Shown piece by piece: positions 9,127-18,077 of a stretch of DNA of 64,000 nt. The notes under the pieces are model-generated. The model had not been told where the DNA came from. It worked only from the letters and a program-made list of their open reading frames with translations, and did no database searches. Source of the stretch: Micromonospora sp. C95 (GTDB taxonomy: Bacteria; Actinomycetota; Actinomycetes; Mycobacteriales; Micromonosporaceae). The stretch lies in NCBI RefSeq assembly GCF_018070465.1, contig NZ_JAGPXT010000002.1, positions 372,001-436,000 of the forward strand. Direction: 5' to 3'. Position numbers and translations under genes: made by a program. Positions within the stretch are counted from its first letter, which is position 1. Every line of letters starts with the position of its first letter.

Positions 9127-9303
9127 CCGGCCCGGCGCGGCGAGCAGGGCACGGTCGGCCCGCTCGCCAACCGCGCGGTGCTGGGCCTGATGGCCGACGC
9201 CGTCGACGGCACCACGCAGGCACCGCGTTTGTTCCAACCTGGTTAACGTCACCTGCCGCCTACGCGACAGGTCTGGTGCTGGCCGCGACATCTTGCGACG
9301 CTG

Positions 9304-10713
9304 GTGATCGTGTATGACTACGACCTGTTGGTGCTGGGCTCCGGGCCCAGCGGTCAGAAGGCCGCCATCGCCGCGGCGAAGCTCGGTCGGCGGGTCGGCC
9401 TGGTGGAGCGGCGCGACATGCTCGGCGGGGTGTGCATCAACACCGGCACCGTGCCGTCCAAGACCCTCCGCGAGGCGGTGCTCTACCTGACCGGCCTCAG
9501 CCAGCGAGACCTCTACGGCAGCAGCTACCGGGTCAAGGACGAGATCACGGTCAGCGACCTGGCTGCCCGGACCCAGCACGTCATCAACCGGCAGACCGAC
9601 GTCATCCGTAACCAACTGGCCCGCAACCGGGTCGCGATCATCACCGGTACCGGGCGGTTCGCCGACGCCCACTCGGTATGGGTCGACGGCGACTCCGGTC
9701 GCGAGTCCAAGGTCACCTTCGACAAGGCCATCATCGCCGCCGGCACCCGGCCGGCGCGCCCCGAGAGCGTCGACTTCGACGACCGGACCATCGTGGACTC
9801 CGACGGCGTGATCAACCTCCAGGCCGTACCTCGCAGCATGGTCGTGGTCGGCGCCGGCGTCATCGGCATGGAGTACGCCTCGATGTTCGCCGCGCTCGGC
9901 ACGAAGGTCACCGTGGTCGAACGACGCGAGCGGATGCTCGACTTCTGCGACGAGGAGGTCGTCGAGTCGCTGAAGTTCCACCTTCGGGACCTGTCGGTGA
10001 CGTTCCGCTTCGGCGAGGAGGTGGCCGCGGTCGAGAAGCACCAGACCGCCGCGTTGTGTGTCCTCAAGAGCGGCAAGAAGATCGTCGCGGACACGGTCAT
10101 GTACTCGGCCGGCCGGCAGGGCCAGACCGACGGGCTGGACCTGGCCGCGGCGGGGTTGACCGCGGACCGGCGCGGCCGCATCGAGGTCGACGCGAACTAC
10201 CGCACCACGGTGGGGAACATCTACGCCGTCGGTGACGTCATCGGTTTCCCGGCGCTGGCCTCGACGTCGATGGAGCAGGGGCGGTTGGCCGCGCAGCACG
10301 CCTGCGGCGAGCCGGACCGCCCGATGCACGAGTTGCAGCCGATCGGCATCTACACCATCCCGGAGATCAGTTTCGTCGGGAAGACCGAGGAGGAGCTGAC
10401 CGACAGCGCAACGCCGTTCGAGGTGGGCATCGCCCGCTACCGCGAACTGGCGCGCGGCCAGATCGTGGGTGACTCGTACGGCATGTTGAAGCTGCTCGTC
10501 TCGCCGGAGGACGGCCGGCTGCTCGGCGTGCACGTCTTCGGCACCGGCGCCACCGAGATCGTGCACATCGGGCAGACGGTGATGGGCTGCGGCGGCACGG
10601 TGGACTACCTGGTCGACACGGTGTTCAACTACCCGACGCTGGCCGAGGCGTACAAGGTGGCCGCCCTGGACGCGTCCAACAAGATCCGCAACATCACCCG
10701 GATCGACGGCTGA
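9304..10713 (+). CDS. sthA: Si-specific NAD(P)+ transhydrogenase (soluble)
   Basis: Cytosolic flavoprotein that equilibrates NADPH with NAD+. It is 469 residues, with an FAD-binding GSGPSG at 12-17, a second nucleotide-binding [11 protein letters not shown] near 182-192, and the C-terminal pyridine nucleotide-disulfide dimerisation domain from about 345. The redox-disulfide position reads [13 protein letters not shown]: Cys44 is present but the second cysteine is Thr49. The active disulfide of lipoamide or mercuric reductases is therefore lost, as expected for SthA. The start is GTG; GTG at 9310 is possible. An unassigned 177-base gap precedes it and a repeat element follows it. Confidence 0.93.
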   Translation: MIVYDYDLLVLGSGPSGQKAAIAAAKLGRRVGLVERRDMLGGVCINTGTVPSKTLREAVLYLTGLSQRDLYGSSYRVKDEITVSDLAARTQHVINRQTDVIRNQLARNRVAIITGTGRFADAHSVWVDGDSGRESKVTFDKAIIAAGTRPARPESVDFDDRTIVDSDGVINLQAVPRSMVVVGAGVIGMEYASMFAALGTKVTVVERRERMLDFCDEEVVESLKFHLRDLSVTFRFGEEVAAVEKHQTAALCVLKSGKKIVADTVMYSAGRQGQTDGLDLAAAGLTADRRGRIEVDANYRTTVGNIYAVGDVIGFPALASTSMEQGRLAAQHACGEPDRPMHELQPIGIYTIPEISFVGKTEEELTDSATPFEVGIARYRELARGQIVGDSYGMLKLLVSPEDGRLLGVHVFGTGATEIVHIGQTVMGCGGTVDYLVDTVFNYPTLAEAYKVAALDASNKIRNITRIDG

Positions 10714-10799
10714 CACCTCACCTTGAGTAACGGCACTCTCGCTGCGGAACCGTCACTGTCCGCGACGGCCGCGCGCACCTGACCACCTCCCCCTTCCGT

Positions 10800-10923
10800 G
10801 CTTTGCTCTGCTTCAACCAACGCAAGCGCAACTGAGCTGGGCATCCCCCGCGCCGATCAAGTCAGCCCGGCCGAGGGTCAGTCACATCGTGTCACCGTTG
10901 CGTGGGTTGAAGCAGAGCAAAGC
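10800..10923. repeat. Dispersed TIR element, copy 1
   Basis: A 124-bp unit bounded by 26-bp inverted arms (10800-10825 and 10898-10923) that differ at one position; the arm core is CTTTGCTCTGCTTCAACC followed by (A/C)ACGCA. The same core and layout recur at 25171-25302 with an unrelated interior of almost equal length (72 versus 74 bases). There is no ORF. It could be a MITE, a REP-like element, or a long bidirectional terminator stem. Confidence 0.9.
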
Positions 10924-11005
10924 GAGCGGGGTGGCAGGTGCGGGGCGGGACGGCGGATACGGAGGGTAATGGCCACCACGGCTGGTTGTCGTGCCGGGTG
11001 CCCGC

Positions 11006-11044
11006 CGCGGTCCCTGGCCGGGCCGCAGCCGGCCAGGGACCGCG
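11006..11044 (-). terminator. Terminator of the aceAB operon
   Basis: Perfect 16-bp stem (11006-11021 with 11029-11044) and a seven-base loop, starting eight bases after the aceB stop codon. Confidence 0.8.
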
Positions 11045-11052
11045 ACCAGGAC

Positions 11053-12663
11053 CTAGGCGGCCGCCAGGGCCGGCTCCCGGGTGGGCCGCAGGTGCCGGGC
11101 GTACGCGCTGGTGGTGAAGAACGCCGGCAGGTCCTCACCGAGGGCGGTCTCCTCGACGATCCGCGCGGCCTGCTCGGCGCGTTCCCGCTCGGCGTCCGCA
11201 CGCCCCTCGGTCACCGCGGCCAGCTCCTGGTCGAGCATCGACCGCACCAGTTCCTCGGTGACCGATCCCCCGCCGGCCAGCGGGGTGCCGTGGTGCAGCC
11301 ACTGCCACACCTGGCAGCGGGCGATCTCGGCGGTGGCCGCGTCCTCCATCAGGTTCCACAGCGCCACCGCGCCCGCGCCGCCGAGCCAGGCGTCGATGTA
11401 GCGCAACGCCACCGCGACGTTGGCCCGCACCCCCGCCTCGGTGACCTGCCCCGGGGTCTTGTCCACCGAGAGCAGCTCGGCGGCGGTCACCGTCACCTCG
11501 TCGCGGCGCCGGTCGAGCTGGTTCGGGCGCTCGCCCAGCACCCCGTCGAAGACCTCCCGGCAGGTCTGCACCAGGCCCGGGTGGGCGACCCAGGAGCCGT
11601 CGAAGCCGTCGCCGGCCTCGCGCTGCTTGTCCGCCCGCACCTTGCTCAGCGCCATCTCGTTGACCTGCGGGTCGCGGGCCGGGACGAAGGCGGCCATCCC
11701 GCCGATCGCGTGCGCGCCACGCCGGTGACAGGTCCGCACCAGCAGTTCGGTGTACGCGCGCATGAACGGCACGGTCATCGTCACCTCGGCGCGGTCCGGC
11801 AGCACGAAGTCCGGCCACTGGCCGAAGTTCTTGATGATGCTGAAGATGTAGTCCCACCGCCCGGCGTTCAGGCCGGCCGAGTGCTCGCGCAGCTCGTAGA
11901 GGATCTCCTCCATCTCGAACGCGGCGGTGATCGTCTCGATCAGCGTGGTGGCCCGGATGGTGCCCTGGGGCAGCCCGAGGTAGCGCTGGGCGAAGACGAA
12001 GATGTCGTTCCACAGCCGGGCCTCGCGGTGGCTCTCCAGCTTCGGCAGGTAGAAGTACGGGCCCTTGCCGGCGTCGAGCTGGCGACGGGCGCAGTGGAAC
12101 AGGTACAGCCCGAAGTCGACCAGGCTGGCCGAGATCGGTCGGCCGTCGACCACGATCCCCTTCTCCACCAGGTGCCAACCGCGCGGCCGGACCACGATCG
12201 TGGCCAGGTCGTCGCCGAGCGCGTACCGCTTGCCGCGCGCGTCGGTGAAGTCGATCCGGCGGTCCAGGGCGTCGATCAGGTTGAGCTGACCACCGATGAC
12301 GTTGTGCCAGGTCGGTGCGGTGGCGTCCTCGAAGTCGGCCAGCCACACCTTGGCGCCGGAGTTCAACGCGTTGATGGTCATCTTGCGGTCCGGCGGCCCG
12401 GTGATCTCGACTCTCCGGTCCTCCAACCCGGGTGCGGGCGCCGCCACCTGCCAGGTCGGGTCGTCGCGGACCGCGGCGGTCTCCGGCAGGAAGTCGGGCA
12501 GCTGGCCGGTGGCGTAGCGGTCGCGACGGGCACGGCGGGTGTCCAGCAGGGCCACCCGGCGGGCGGCGAACTCGCTGTCCAGCGCGACCAGGAAGTCCAG
12601 CGCCTCGCCGGTGAGGACCTCGTCGAAGCGTTCGGCCATCGGGCCGATGATCTCGTACCTCAT
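11053..12663 (-). CDS. aceB: Malate synthase A
   Basis: Condenses acetyl-CoA with glyoxylate to malate, the second glyoxylate-shunt step. It is 536 residues, the length of the malate synthase A family, with the family motif [15 protein letters not shown] near residues 230-244 and the [20 protein letters not shown] segment near 263-282. The signature Arg region GRWDYIFS is also present. No signal peptide. The ATG start overlaps the aceA stop as ATGA, so aceA-aceB is one translationally coupled operon, ended by the hairpin at 11006-11044. Regulation is presumably by the divergent RamB-like protein. Confidence 0.96.
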   Translation of the reverse strand: MRYEIIGPMAERFDEVLTGEALDFLVALDSEFAARRVALLDTRRARRDRYATGQLPDFLPETAAVRDDPTWQVAAPAPGLEDRRVEITGPPDRKMTINALNSGAKVWLADFEDATAPTWHNVIGGQLNLIDALDRRIDFTDARGKRYALGDDLATIVVRPRGWHLVEKGIVVDGRPISASLVDFGLYLFHCARRQLDAGKGPYFYLPKLESHREARLWNDIFVFAQRYLGLPQGTIRATTLIETITAAFEMEEILYELREHSAGLNAGRWDYIFSIIKNFGQWPDFVLPDRAEVTMTVPFMRAYTELLVRTCHRRGAHAIGGMAAFVPARDPQVNEMALSKVRADKQREAGDGFDGSWVAHPGLVQTCREVFDGVLGERPNQLDRRRDEVTVTAAELLSVDKTPGQVTEAGVRANVAVALRYIDAWLGGAGAVALWNLMEDAATAEIARCQVWQWLHHGTPLAGGGSVTEELVRSMLDQELAAVTEGRADAERERAEQAARIVEETALGEDLPAFFTTSAYARHLRPTREPALAAA

Positions 12664-13931
12664 GCGAACTGCTCCTCTTCGGTGGAGCCGCGCAGCGCGG
12701 TGGTCTCGGCGGCCGGGTTGAGCACCGTGCTGATCAGGTCGAAGTAACCGGTACCCACCTCGCGCTGGTGCTTGACCGCGGTGTAGCCGGCCGGCTCGGC
12801 CGCGAACTCCCGCTCCTGCAGCGACACGTACGCCGACATGCCGTCGGCCGCGTAGCCCCGGGCCAGGTCGAACATCGAGTAGTTGAGGGCGTGGAAGCCG
12901 GCCAGGGTGATGAACTGGAACTTGTACCCCATGTGGCCGAGTTCCCGCTGGAACTTGGCGATGGTGGCGTCGTCGAGGTGCTTGCGCCAGTTGAACGACG
13001 GCGAGCAGTTGTAGGCGAGCAGCTGGTCCGGGTACTCGTCCTTGATCGCCTCGGCGAAGCGGCGGGCGACCTCCAGGTCCGGGGTGCTGGTCTCCATCCA
13101 GAGCAGGTCGGCGTGCGGCGCGTACGCCAGGCCACGGGCGATGCACGGCTCGACGCCGTTGCGGACCCGGTAGAAGCCCTCCGCGGTGCGCTCGCCGGTG
13201 ACGAACGGCTGGTCCCGCTCGTCGACGTCGGTGGTGAGCAGGGTGGCGGCCTGGGCGTCGGTGCGGGCGATGACCACCGACGGCACGCCCGCCACGTCGG
13301 CGGCCAGCCGTGCCGCCTCCAGGGTGCGGATGTGCTGGCCGGTGGGGATGAGCACCTTCCCACCGAGGTGGCCGCACTTCTTCTCGCTGGCGAGCTGGTC
13401 CTCCCAGTGCACCCCGGCGGCCCCGGCCGCGATCATCGCGTTCATCAGCTCGTACGCATTGAGCACCCCACCGAAGCCGGCCTCGGCGTCGGCGACGATC
13501 GGCGCCAGCCAGTCGATACCGGACGGGTCACCCTCTGCGGTGGTGATCTGCGCCGCGCGCAGCAGGGCGTTGTTGATCCGACGCACCACCGCGGGCACCG
13601 AGTTGGCCGGGTACAGGCTCTGGTCGGGGTAGGTGTGTCCGGCCAGGTTCGCGTCGGCGGCCACCTGCCAGCCGGAGAGGTAGATCGCCTTCAGCCCGGC
13701 CCGGACCATCTGCACCGCCTGGTTGCCGGTGAGGGCACCGAGGGCGTGGATGTAGTCCTCACTGTTCAGCAGCCGCCACAGCCGGTTCGCACCGTGCCGG
13801 GCCAGGGTGTGCTCCTCCTGGATCGCGCCACGCAACCGCACCACGTCCTCGGCGCGGTAGCTGCGTCGCACACCTCGCCAGCGAGGGTTGGTGTCCCATT
13901 CGTGCTGCAACTGCTCGACCGCGGTAACCAT
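12660..13931 (-). CDS. aceA: Isocitrate lyase
   Basis: Splits isocitrate into succinate and glyoxylate, allowing growth on acetate or fatty acids. The 423-residue protein carries the catalytic KKCGHLGG signature at about 185-192, the Mg-binding ADAEAGFGG segment near 147-155, and the [13 protein letters not shown] and NCSPSFNW motifs. The ATG is preceded by GAAGGGA. Its 216-base upstream region is shared with the divergent regulator and contains a RamB-like box. First gene of the aceAB operon. Confidence 0.97.
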   Translation of the reverse strand: MVTAVEQLQHEWDTNPRWRGVRRSYRAEDVVRLRGAIQEEHTLARHGANRLWRLLNSEDYIHALGALTGNQAVQMVRAGLKAIYLSGWQVAADANLAGHTYPDQSLYPANSVPAVVRRINNALLRAAQITTAEGDPSGIDWLAPIVADAEAGFGGVLNAYELMNAMIAAGAAGVHWEDQLASEKKCGHLGGKVLIPTGQHIRTLEAARLAADVAGVPSVVIARTDAQAATLLTTDVDERDQPFVTGERTAEGFYRVRNGVEPCIARGLAYAPHADLLWMETSTPDLEVARRFAEAIKDEYPDQLLAYNCSPSFNWRKHLDDATIAKFQRELGHMGYKFQFITLAGFHALNYSMFDLARGYAADGMSAYVSLQEREFAAEPAGYTAVKHQREVGTGYFDLISTVLNPAAETTALRGSTEEEQFA

Positions 13932-14077
13932 CGTTTCTCATTCCCTTCGAATTCCGTCGTCACCTGGTGACGCTGCGCGAGACGCCGGGCCGCCGGGTGT
14001 GCAGCCAACGGTCACATGGCAGGCCGGAAGCGGTCGAGGGACGGAAAAAGCCAATTATTGAAAAGTCGACGGGCGAT

Positions 14078-14089
14078 TCTGCAAAGTTG
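14078..14089 (-). promoter_or_regulatory. RamB-like box between aceA and its regulator
   Basis: The minus-strand sequence CAACTTTGCAGA matches 10 of 12 positions of the corynebacterial RamB consensus RAACTTTGCAAA. It lies in the divergent region, 59 bases from the regulator start and 147 from aceA. Confidence 0.55.
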
Positions 14090-14147
14090 TGAAAGCGGCT
14101 ATTCGCAGCAGTGCTAATGTGGCCGGACCGGTCGCCGGAGCAGGGAG

Positions 14148-15542
14148 GTGAGGGCGGTCGCCAGGACGTTCGCCGGCGCGCGGCTGCGCCGGATGCGTGA
14201 GGAGCGCGGGCTGAGCCAGACGGAGCTGGCCCGGCACCTCAGCATCTCCCCGAGCTATCTGAACCAGATCGAGCACGACAGCCGACCACTTACCGTGCCG
14301 GTGCTGTTACGCATCACCGAGCTGTTCGGTGTCGACCCGACGGTGTTCGCCGCGCACGACACCCCTCGGCTGGTCGCCGGGTTGCGCGAGGCGCTGCCCG
14401 GACGCGCCGGCCTGACCGAGCTCACCGAACTGGCCACCCGGCTGCCGGAGGTGGCCGCGGCGGTCATCGAGCTGCACCGTCGCTATCAGCAGGCCGACGA
14501 GCAGCTCGCCGAGCTGGTCGGAGACCGCGAGCGGATCGGCCGCAGCCCGCACGACCAGGTCACCGAGTTCTTCTACCGGCGGCAGAACTACGTGCCGGAT
14601 CTCGACGAGGAGGCCGAGCGGCTGGCCGGGCGGATGGGGTTGCGCCGCGGCGAGGTCCGCGCCCTGCTCCGCGACCGGCTGGCGCAGCGGCACGGCGTGC
14701 AGGTCACCCGGGAGGACGCCGCCGCGCTCGGCGGTGAGCTGCACCGGTACCGCCCACAGACCCGCACCCTGCACCTGTCCACGTCGCTGCGCGCCGGGCA
14801 GGAGGCGATGCGGATGGCGGCGCAGATCGCGCTGCTGGAGTTCGCCGACGTCATCGACGAGATCGTCGAGTCGGAGGAGTTCGACGACGTGCAGACCCAG
14901 ATCCTCACCCGGGTCGGCCTGGCCAACTACTTCGCGGCGGCGCTGGTCCTGCCGTACGAGCACTTCCTGGCCGCCGCCGAGCAGCGCCGGTACGACATCG
15001 ACCTGCTCACCCAGCACTACGCGATGGGCTGGGAGACGGTCTGCCACCGGCTCAGCACGTTGCAGCGGCCCCGGGCGCGCGGCGTGCCGTTCTCCTTCGT
15101 CCGGGTCGACCGGGCCGGCAACATGTCGAAACGCCAGTCGGCCACCGGCTTTCCGTTCTCCCGCACCGGCGGCACCTGTCCGTTGTGGACGGTCTACGAC
15201 GCGTTCGGCGCACCGGGACGGGTGGTGACCCAGGTCGCCGCCATGCCGGACGGGCAGCGTTACCTGTGGATCGCCCGCACCATCACCCGCCACCACGGCG
15301 GCTACGGCCAACCCGGCAAGGTGTACGCCATCGGGCTGGGCTGCGAGGTGCGGCACGCCAGCCGGCTGGTCTACTCCACCGGAATGGACCTGCACGCGGC
15401 CGAGGCGGCGACGCCGATCGGGCCGGGCTGCAAGACCTGCGAGCGGATGACCTGCCCGCAGCGGGCCGCGCCACCGATCAGCCGGCAGCTGGACGTGGAC
15501 GAGAACCGCAGCACCTTCATCCCGTACCCGTTGCGGACCTGA
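14148..15542 (+). CDS. ramB: RamB-type short-chain acyl-CoA/acetate metabolism regulator
   Basis: A 464-residue transcription regulator. Residues 4-62 form an XRE helix-turn-helix (GLSQTELARHLSISPSYLNQIE). The middle resembles the IrrE/ImmA domain, and the C-terminal third is the ScfRs/DUF2083 domain with a cysteine cluster GCKTCERMTCP near 426-436 that could bind metal. In Corynebacterium and Mycobacterium RamB controls aceA, aceB and acetate activation genes. Here the gene is divergent from aceAB with a matching box between them, so control of the shunt is very likely. The start is GTG at 14148. The symbol follows the corynebacterial name. Confidence 0.88.
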   Translation: MRAVARTFAGARLRRMREERGLSQTELARHLSISPSYLNQIEHDSRPLTVPVLLRITELFGVDPTVFAAHDTPRLVAGLREALPGRAGLTELTELATRLPEVAAAVIELHRRYQQADEQLAELVGDRERIGRSPHDQVTEFFYRRQNYVPDLDEEAERLAGRMGLRRGEVRALLRDRLAQRHGVQVTREDAAALGGELHRYRPQTRTLHLSTSLRAGQEAMRMAAQIALLEFADVIDEIVESEEFDDVQTQILTRVGLANYFAAALVLPYEHFLAAAEQRRYDIDLLTQHYAMGWETVCHRLSTLQRPRARGVPFSFVRVDRAGNMSKRQSATGFPFSRTGGTCPLWTVYDAFGAPGRVVTQVAAMPDGQRYLWIARTITRHHGGYGQPGKVYAIGLGCEVRHASRLVYSTGMDLHAAEAATPIGPGCKTCERMTCPQRAAPPISRQLDVDENRSTFIPYPLRT

Positions 15543-15601
15543 CCTCGGTCCCGCCCGGTACGGATACACTTTCAGCCCCTCCGCGAGCCCAGGGCTGGTG
15601 C

Positions 15602-16444
15602 ATGGTTTCTCGTCCGACAGGCGCACGGCCACTTGTGGCCGCCGCCCTGGTCTCCGTCGCCGCGCTGCTGGCCGGCTGCTCGGTGGTGGCACCGGTCGCA
15701 CCGGCACCGCTGCGCGTACTCCAGCTGAACCTGTGCAACAGCGGCATGGCCACCGGGTGCTACACGGGTCGCGCGGTGGCCCGGGCCGCCGAGGTGATCC
15801 GGGCCGAGGCCCCCGACGTCGTCACCCTCAACGAGATCTGCTCCGGCGACGTGGACACCCTGGAACGGGTGATGAGAGAGGTGCACGCCGGCACGGTGGT
15901 CGCCGCCTTCCAGCCGGCGCGAAACGGTCGCACCGGCGAGCCGTACCGCTGCGTCAACGGGCAGCAGTACGGCGTCGGGGTGCTGACGCACAGCGCGGCG
16001 CCCGCCGAGGACCACGAGGTGCACGCCGGGATCTACCCGGCACAGGACCCGGCGGACCCCGAGCAGCGAGCCTGGCTCTGCGTAGCGGCGCACACCGCGT
16101 TCCTCGCCTGCACCACCCACCTGGCGTACACCAGCTCGACCCTGGCCCTCGCCCAGTGCGCGCACCTGGTCGGCACGGCGATCCCGCAGTTGCACGCCGA
16201 GGCCCGCTACCGGCCCACCATGGTCAGCGGCGACCTCAACCTGCGGCACGGCGGCACACCCGACGTGCGGTCCTGCGTACCAGCGGACTACCGCCACCGG
16301 CACGACGGCGGAGTGCAGCAGTTCATGGCCACGGCGGACCTGCGGATCGAAGCGACCAGGTCGGTCAGCATGGAACGGACCACCGACCACGCCGCCTTCC
16401 TGGTGACGCTCACGCTGCCCGGTCCGGGCGAACCCGCCCACTGA
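15602..16444 (+). CDS. Endonuclease/exonuclease/phosphatase-family lipoprotein
   Basis: A 280-residue secreted protein. Residues 1-25 are a lipoprotein signal ending in LLAGC, so Cys25 is probably acylated and the protein is anchored outside. The rest is an EEP (DNase I-like) fold: LRVLQLNLCNS near 37-47, the metal-binding TLNEIC near 75-80, VSGDLNLRHGG near 209-219, and the closing TDHAAFLVTL with the catalytic-type Asp-His pair. Substrate unknown; such proteins hydrolyse phosphodiesters of nucleic acids, phosphoinositides or sphingomyelin. The six or more cysteines may form disulfides. ATG at 15602 begins the signal peptide. Confidence 0.88.
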   Translation: MVSRPTGARPLVAAALVSVAALLAGCSVVAPVAPAPLRVLQLNLCNSGMATGCYTGRAVARAAEVIRAEAPDVVTLNEICSGDVDTLERVMREVHAGTVVAAFQPARNGRTGEPYRCVNGQQYGVGVLTHSAAPAEDHEVHAGIYPAQDPADPEQRAWLCVAAHTAFLACTTHLAYTSSTLALAQCAHLVGTAIPQLHAEARYRPTMVSGDLNLRHGGTPDVRSCVPADYRHRHDGGVQQFMATADLRIEATRSVSMERTTDHAAFLVTLTLPGPGEPAH

Positions 16445-16456
16445 GGACCACCCGGG

Positions 16457-17338
16457 TCAGTCCCACCAGAACGCCCAGGTCGGCGCGTCGACGATACGTT
16501 CGGCGTACGCGGCCAGGGTGCACGGTCGCTGCCCCTGCCAGACGTTGTCGGGGCAGAAGGCGAAGTGCTCGGCGGCCACCCGCAGCGCCTCGGTGGTCTC
16601 CTCCGGCGGCGCGGCGACGCTCAGATACAGCTCGGCGAAGCCGATCCCGATCACCCGGACCCCGAACCGGTCTTCCCAGCTGCGCAGCACGGCCGACAGC
16701 CGGCCGGGATCGTTCGTGTGGTTGACCGCGCCCAGCCAGCCGAGGACGGCCAGGGCGTCGCTGCCCCGCTCGGCCGGGACCAGGCCGAGGCGCATCGCCG
16801 GTTGGGCCAGCGACAGCTGCTCGGCCCAGTGGTCCGCGTGCCGATCCGGGGCCGTCCACGGCTCGCCGGGCGATGCCAGCCCCGGCCAGTCCCGCCCGTA
16901 CGGGGCGGTCACGGCGGCCCGCCGCTCGTTGGACAGCTCGTCGTCACCGTCGTAGGGGGTCGTCTGGTCGGCCCACCAGCCGGCGAGCAGCCGCTCCGGA
17001 TCATGAGTGGTGGGCGACGAGCTGCGCTCGGGCCAGAACTCGCCGTCGTCCCAGGGTCGCGTCGGCGCACCGTCGTAGCCGTCCAGCAGCAACGGCCACA
17101 ACCCCGACTGCGGGTGCGCCGCGTGCAACCGCGACCACAGCCCGGCCGGAGCCGGGCCGTCGCTGAGCCAGAGCGTCGGCCGGTCGGCGTCACCCCCGTC
17201 GCCGCGGACCGTCCGGCCGGGCGGCAGCGGCACGGGCATCGTCCGAGAGCGGGCAGCCCCGTCCGGGAAGACGTCCCACACGTTGGCCGGCATGTCGTTC
17301 AGCTGAGCTGTCACGACGGGTGATGATAACGATCGCAT
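16457..17338 (-). CDS. DUF4253 domain protein
   Basis: A 293-residue soluble protein. The C-terminal third (about 195-293) is DUF4253-like: the YLSVAAPPEETTEALRVAAEHFAFCPDN stretch and the closing WAFWWD are typical. No signal peptide or catalytic motif is visible. The ATG at 17338 has AGGGA seven bases upstream and was chosen over a start 39 bases earlier and a GTG at codon 10. It lies downstream of trkA on the same strand with a gap of about 58 bases, and could be co-transcribed. Function unknown; family members occur near toxin-immunity or hypothetical genes. Confidence 0.75.
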   Translation of the reverse strand: MRSLSSPVVTAQLNDMPANVWDVFPDGAARSRTMPVPLPPGRTVRGDGGDADRPTLWLSDGPAPAGLWSRLHAAHPQSGLWPLLLDGYDGAPTRPWDDGEFWPERSSSPTTHDPERLLAGWWADQTTPYDGDDELSNERRAAVTAPYGRDWPGLASPGEPWTAPDRHADHWAEQLSLAQPAMRLGLVPAERGSDALAVLGWLGAVNHTNDPGRLSAVLRSWEDRFGVRVIGIGFAELYLSVAAPPEETTEALRVAAEHFAFCPDNVWQGQRPCTLAAYAERIVDAPTWAFWWD

Positions 17339-17396
17339 CCGACAATCCCTGGCAAAAGCCGGTCGCGTCGCCAACACGACTCGTGGTCGGTCCGCG

Positions 17397-18077
17397 TCAC
17401 TCGACGGCGGCGAATCTCTCGACGTTGTCGACCGGGCCGACCACCAGGATCAGATCTCCGTAGCTCAGCACGGTGTCGGGGGTGGCGTGGGTGAAACCGG
17501 GCCGTCGTCCGCCGACGGCCGCCTCCGGCTTAACCGCCACCACCGTCACCCCCCACCGGCTGCGTAGCCGGGACTCACGCAGTGGCATGCCGACCACGTC
17601 GCCCGGCGGCTTGGTCTTGATGACGGCGAAGTCCGCGTCCACCTCCACGTAGTCGAGAATGCGGCCGGTGAGCAGGTGGGCGGTGCGTTCACCCATGTCA
17701 TGCTCGGGTGCGATGACGTGATGGGCGCCGACCCGGGTCAGGATGTTGCGGTGCTGCCCGCTGATCGCCTTGGCCCAGATGTCGGGGATGCCGAGTTCGG
17801 CGAGCAGGCTGGTCGTCAGGATGCTGGCCTGGATGTCGGTGCCGATCGCCACCACCGCCCGATGGAAGTCGCCCACGCCGAGTTGCCGCAGCGCCTCGAT
17901 GTCGGTCGAGTCGGCGGTGATCACATGCGGGAGCTGCCCGACCATGCTCTGCACGGTCTTCGGCTGGTTGTCGATGCCGAGCACCTCGGTGCCCCGCTTG
18001 GCCAGTTCAAGCGCCAGCGCGCTGCCGAAGCGGCCCAGACCGATCACGACGACCGGCTCGTTACGGATGTCAGCCAA
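17397..18077 (-). CDS. trkA: TrkA/KtrA potassium-channel regulatory subunit
   Basis: A 226-residue cytosolic gating subunit of a Trk/Ktr potassium uptake system. Residues 1-130 form an RCK_N Rossmann fold with VVIGLGRFGSALA (about 10-22) and the acidic GIDN ligand-binding turn. Residues 140-226 are RCK_C. A TTG start overlaps the trkH stop by eight bases, so the pair is coupled. Nucleotide binding (ATP/ADP or NAD(H)) is known to gate the partner pore. Confidence 0.93.
   Translation of the reverse strand: MADIRNEPVVVIGLGRFGSALALELAKRGTEVLGIDNQPKTVQSMVGQLPHVITADSTDIEALRQLGVGDFHRAVVAIGTDIQASILTTSLLAELGIPDIWAKAISGQHRNILTRVGAHHVIAPEHDMGERTAHLLTGRILDYVEVDADFAVIKTKPPGDVVGMPLRESRLRSRWGVTVVAVKPEAAVGGRRPGFTHATPDTVLSYGDLILVVGPVDNVERFAAVE

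Larger units (their letters stand above)
10714..11052. other. Convergent intergenic region sthA/aceB
   Basis: The 339 bases between the two stop codons hold no credible gene. They contain copy 1 of the dispersed inverted-repeat element (10800-10923) and the aceB terminator hairpin (11006-11044). Confidence 0.8.

Noticed and set aside
9304..10713. Dihydrolipoamide dehydrogenase or mercuric reductase
   Set aside because: The redox-active CxxxxC pair is broken (Cys44, Thr49), and there is no adjacent 2-oxoacid dehydrogenase or mer gene; SthA fits better.
8119..10716. An 865-codon minus-strand open frame opposite the LLM and sthA genes
   Set aside because: It spans two unrelated genes and an intergenic gap, with repetitive Asp/Val/His/Gly composition typical of antisense frames in high-GC DNA.
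10798..12747. A 649-codon plus-strand frame opposite aceB that would start inside the repeat element
   Set aside because: Antisense artefact of a clear malate synthase gene; no recognisable domain.
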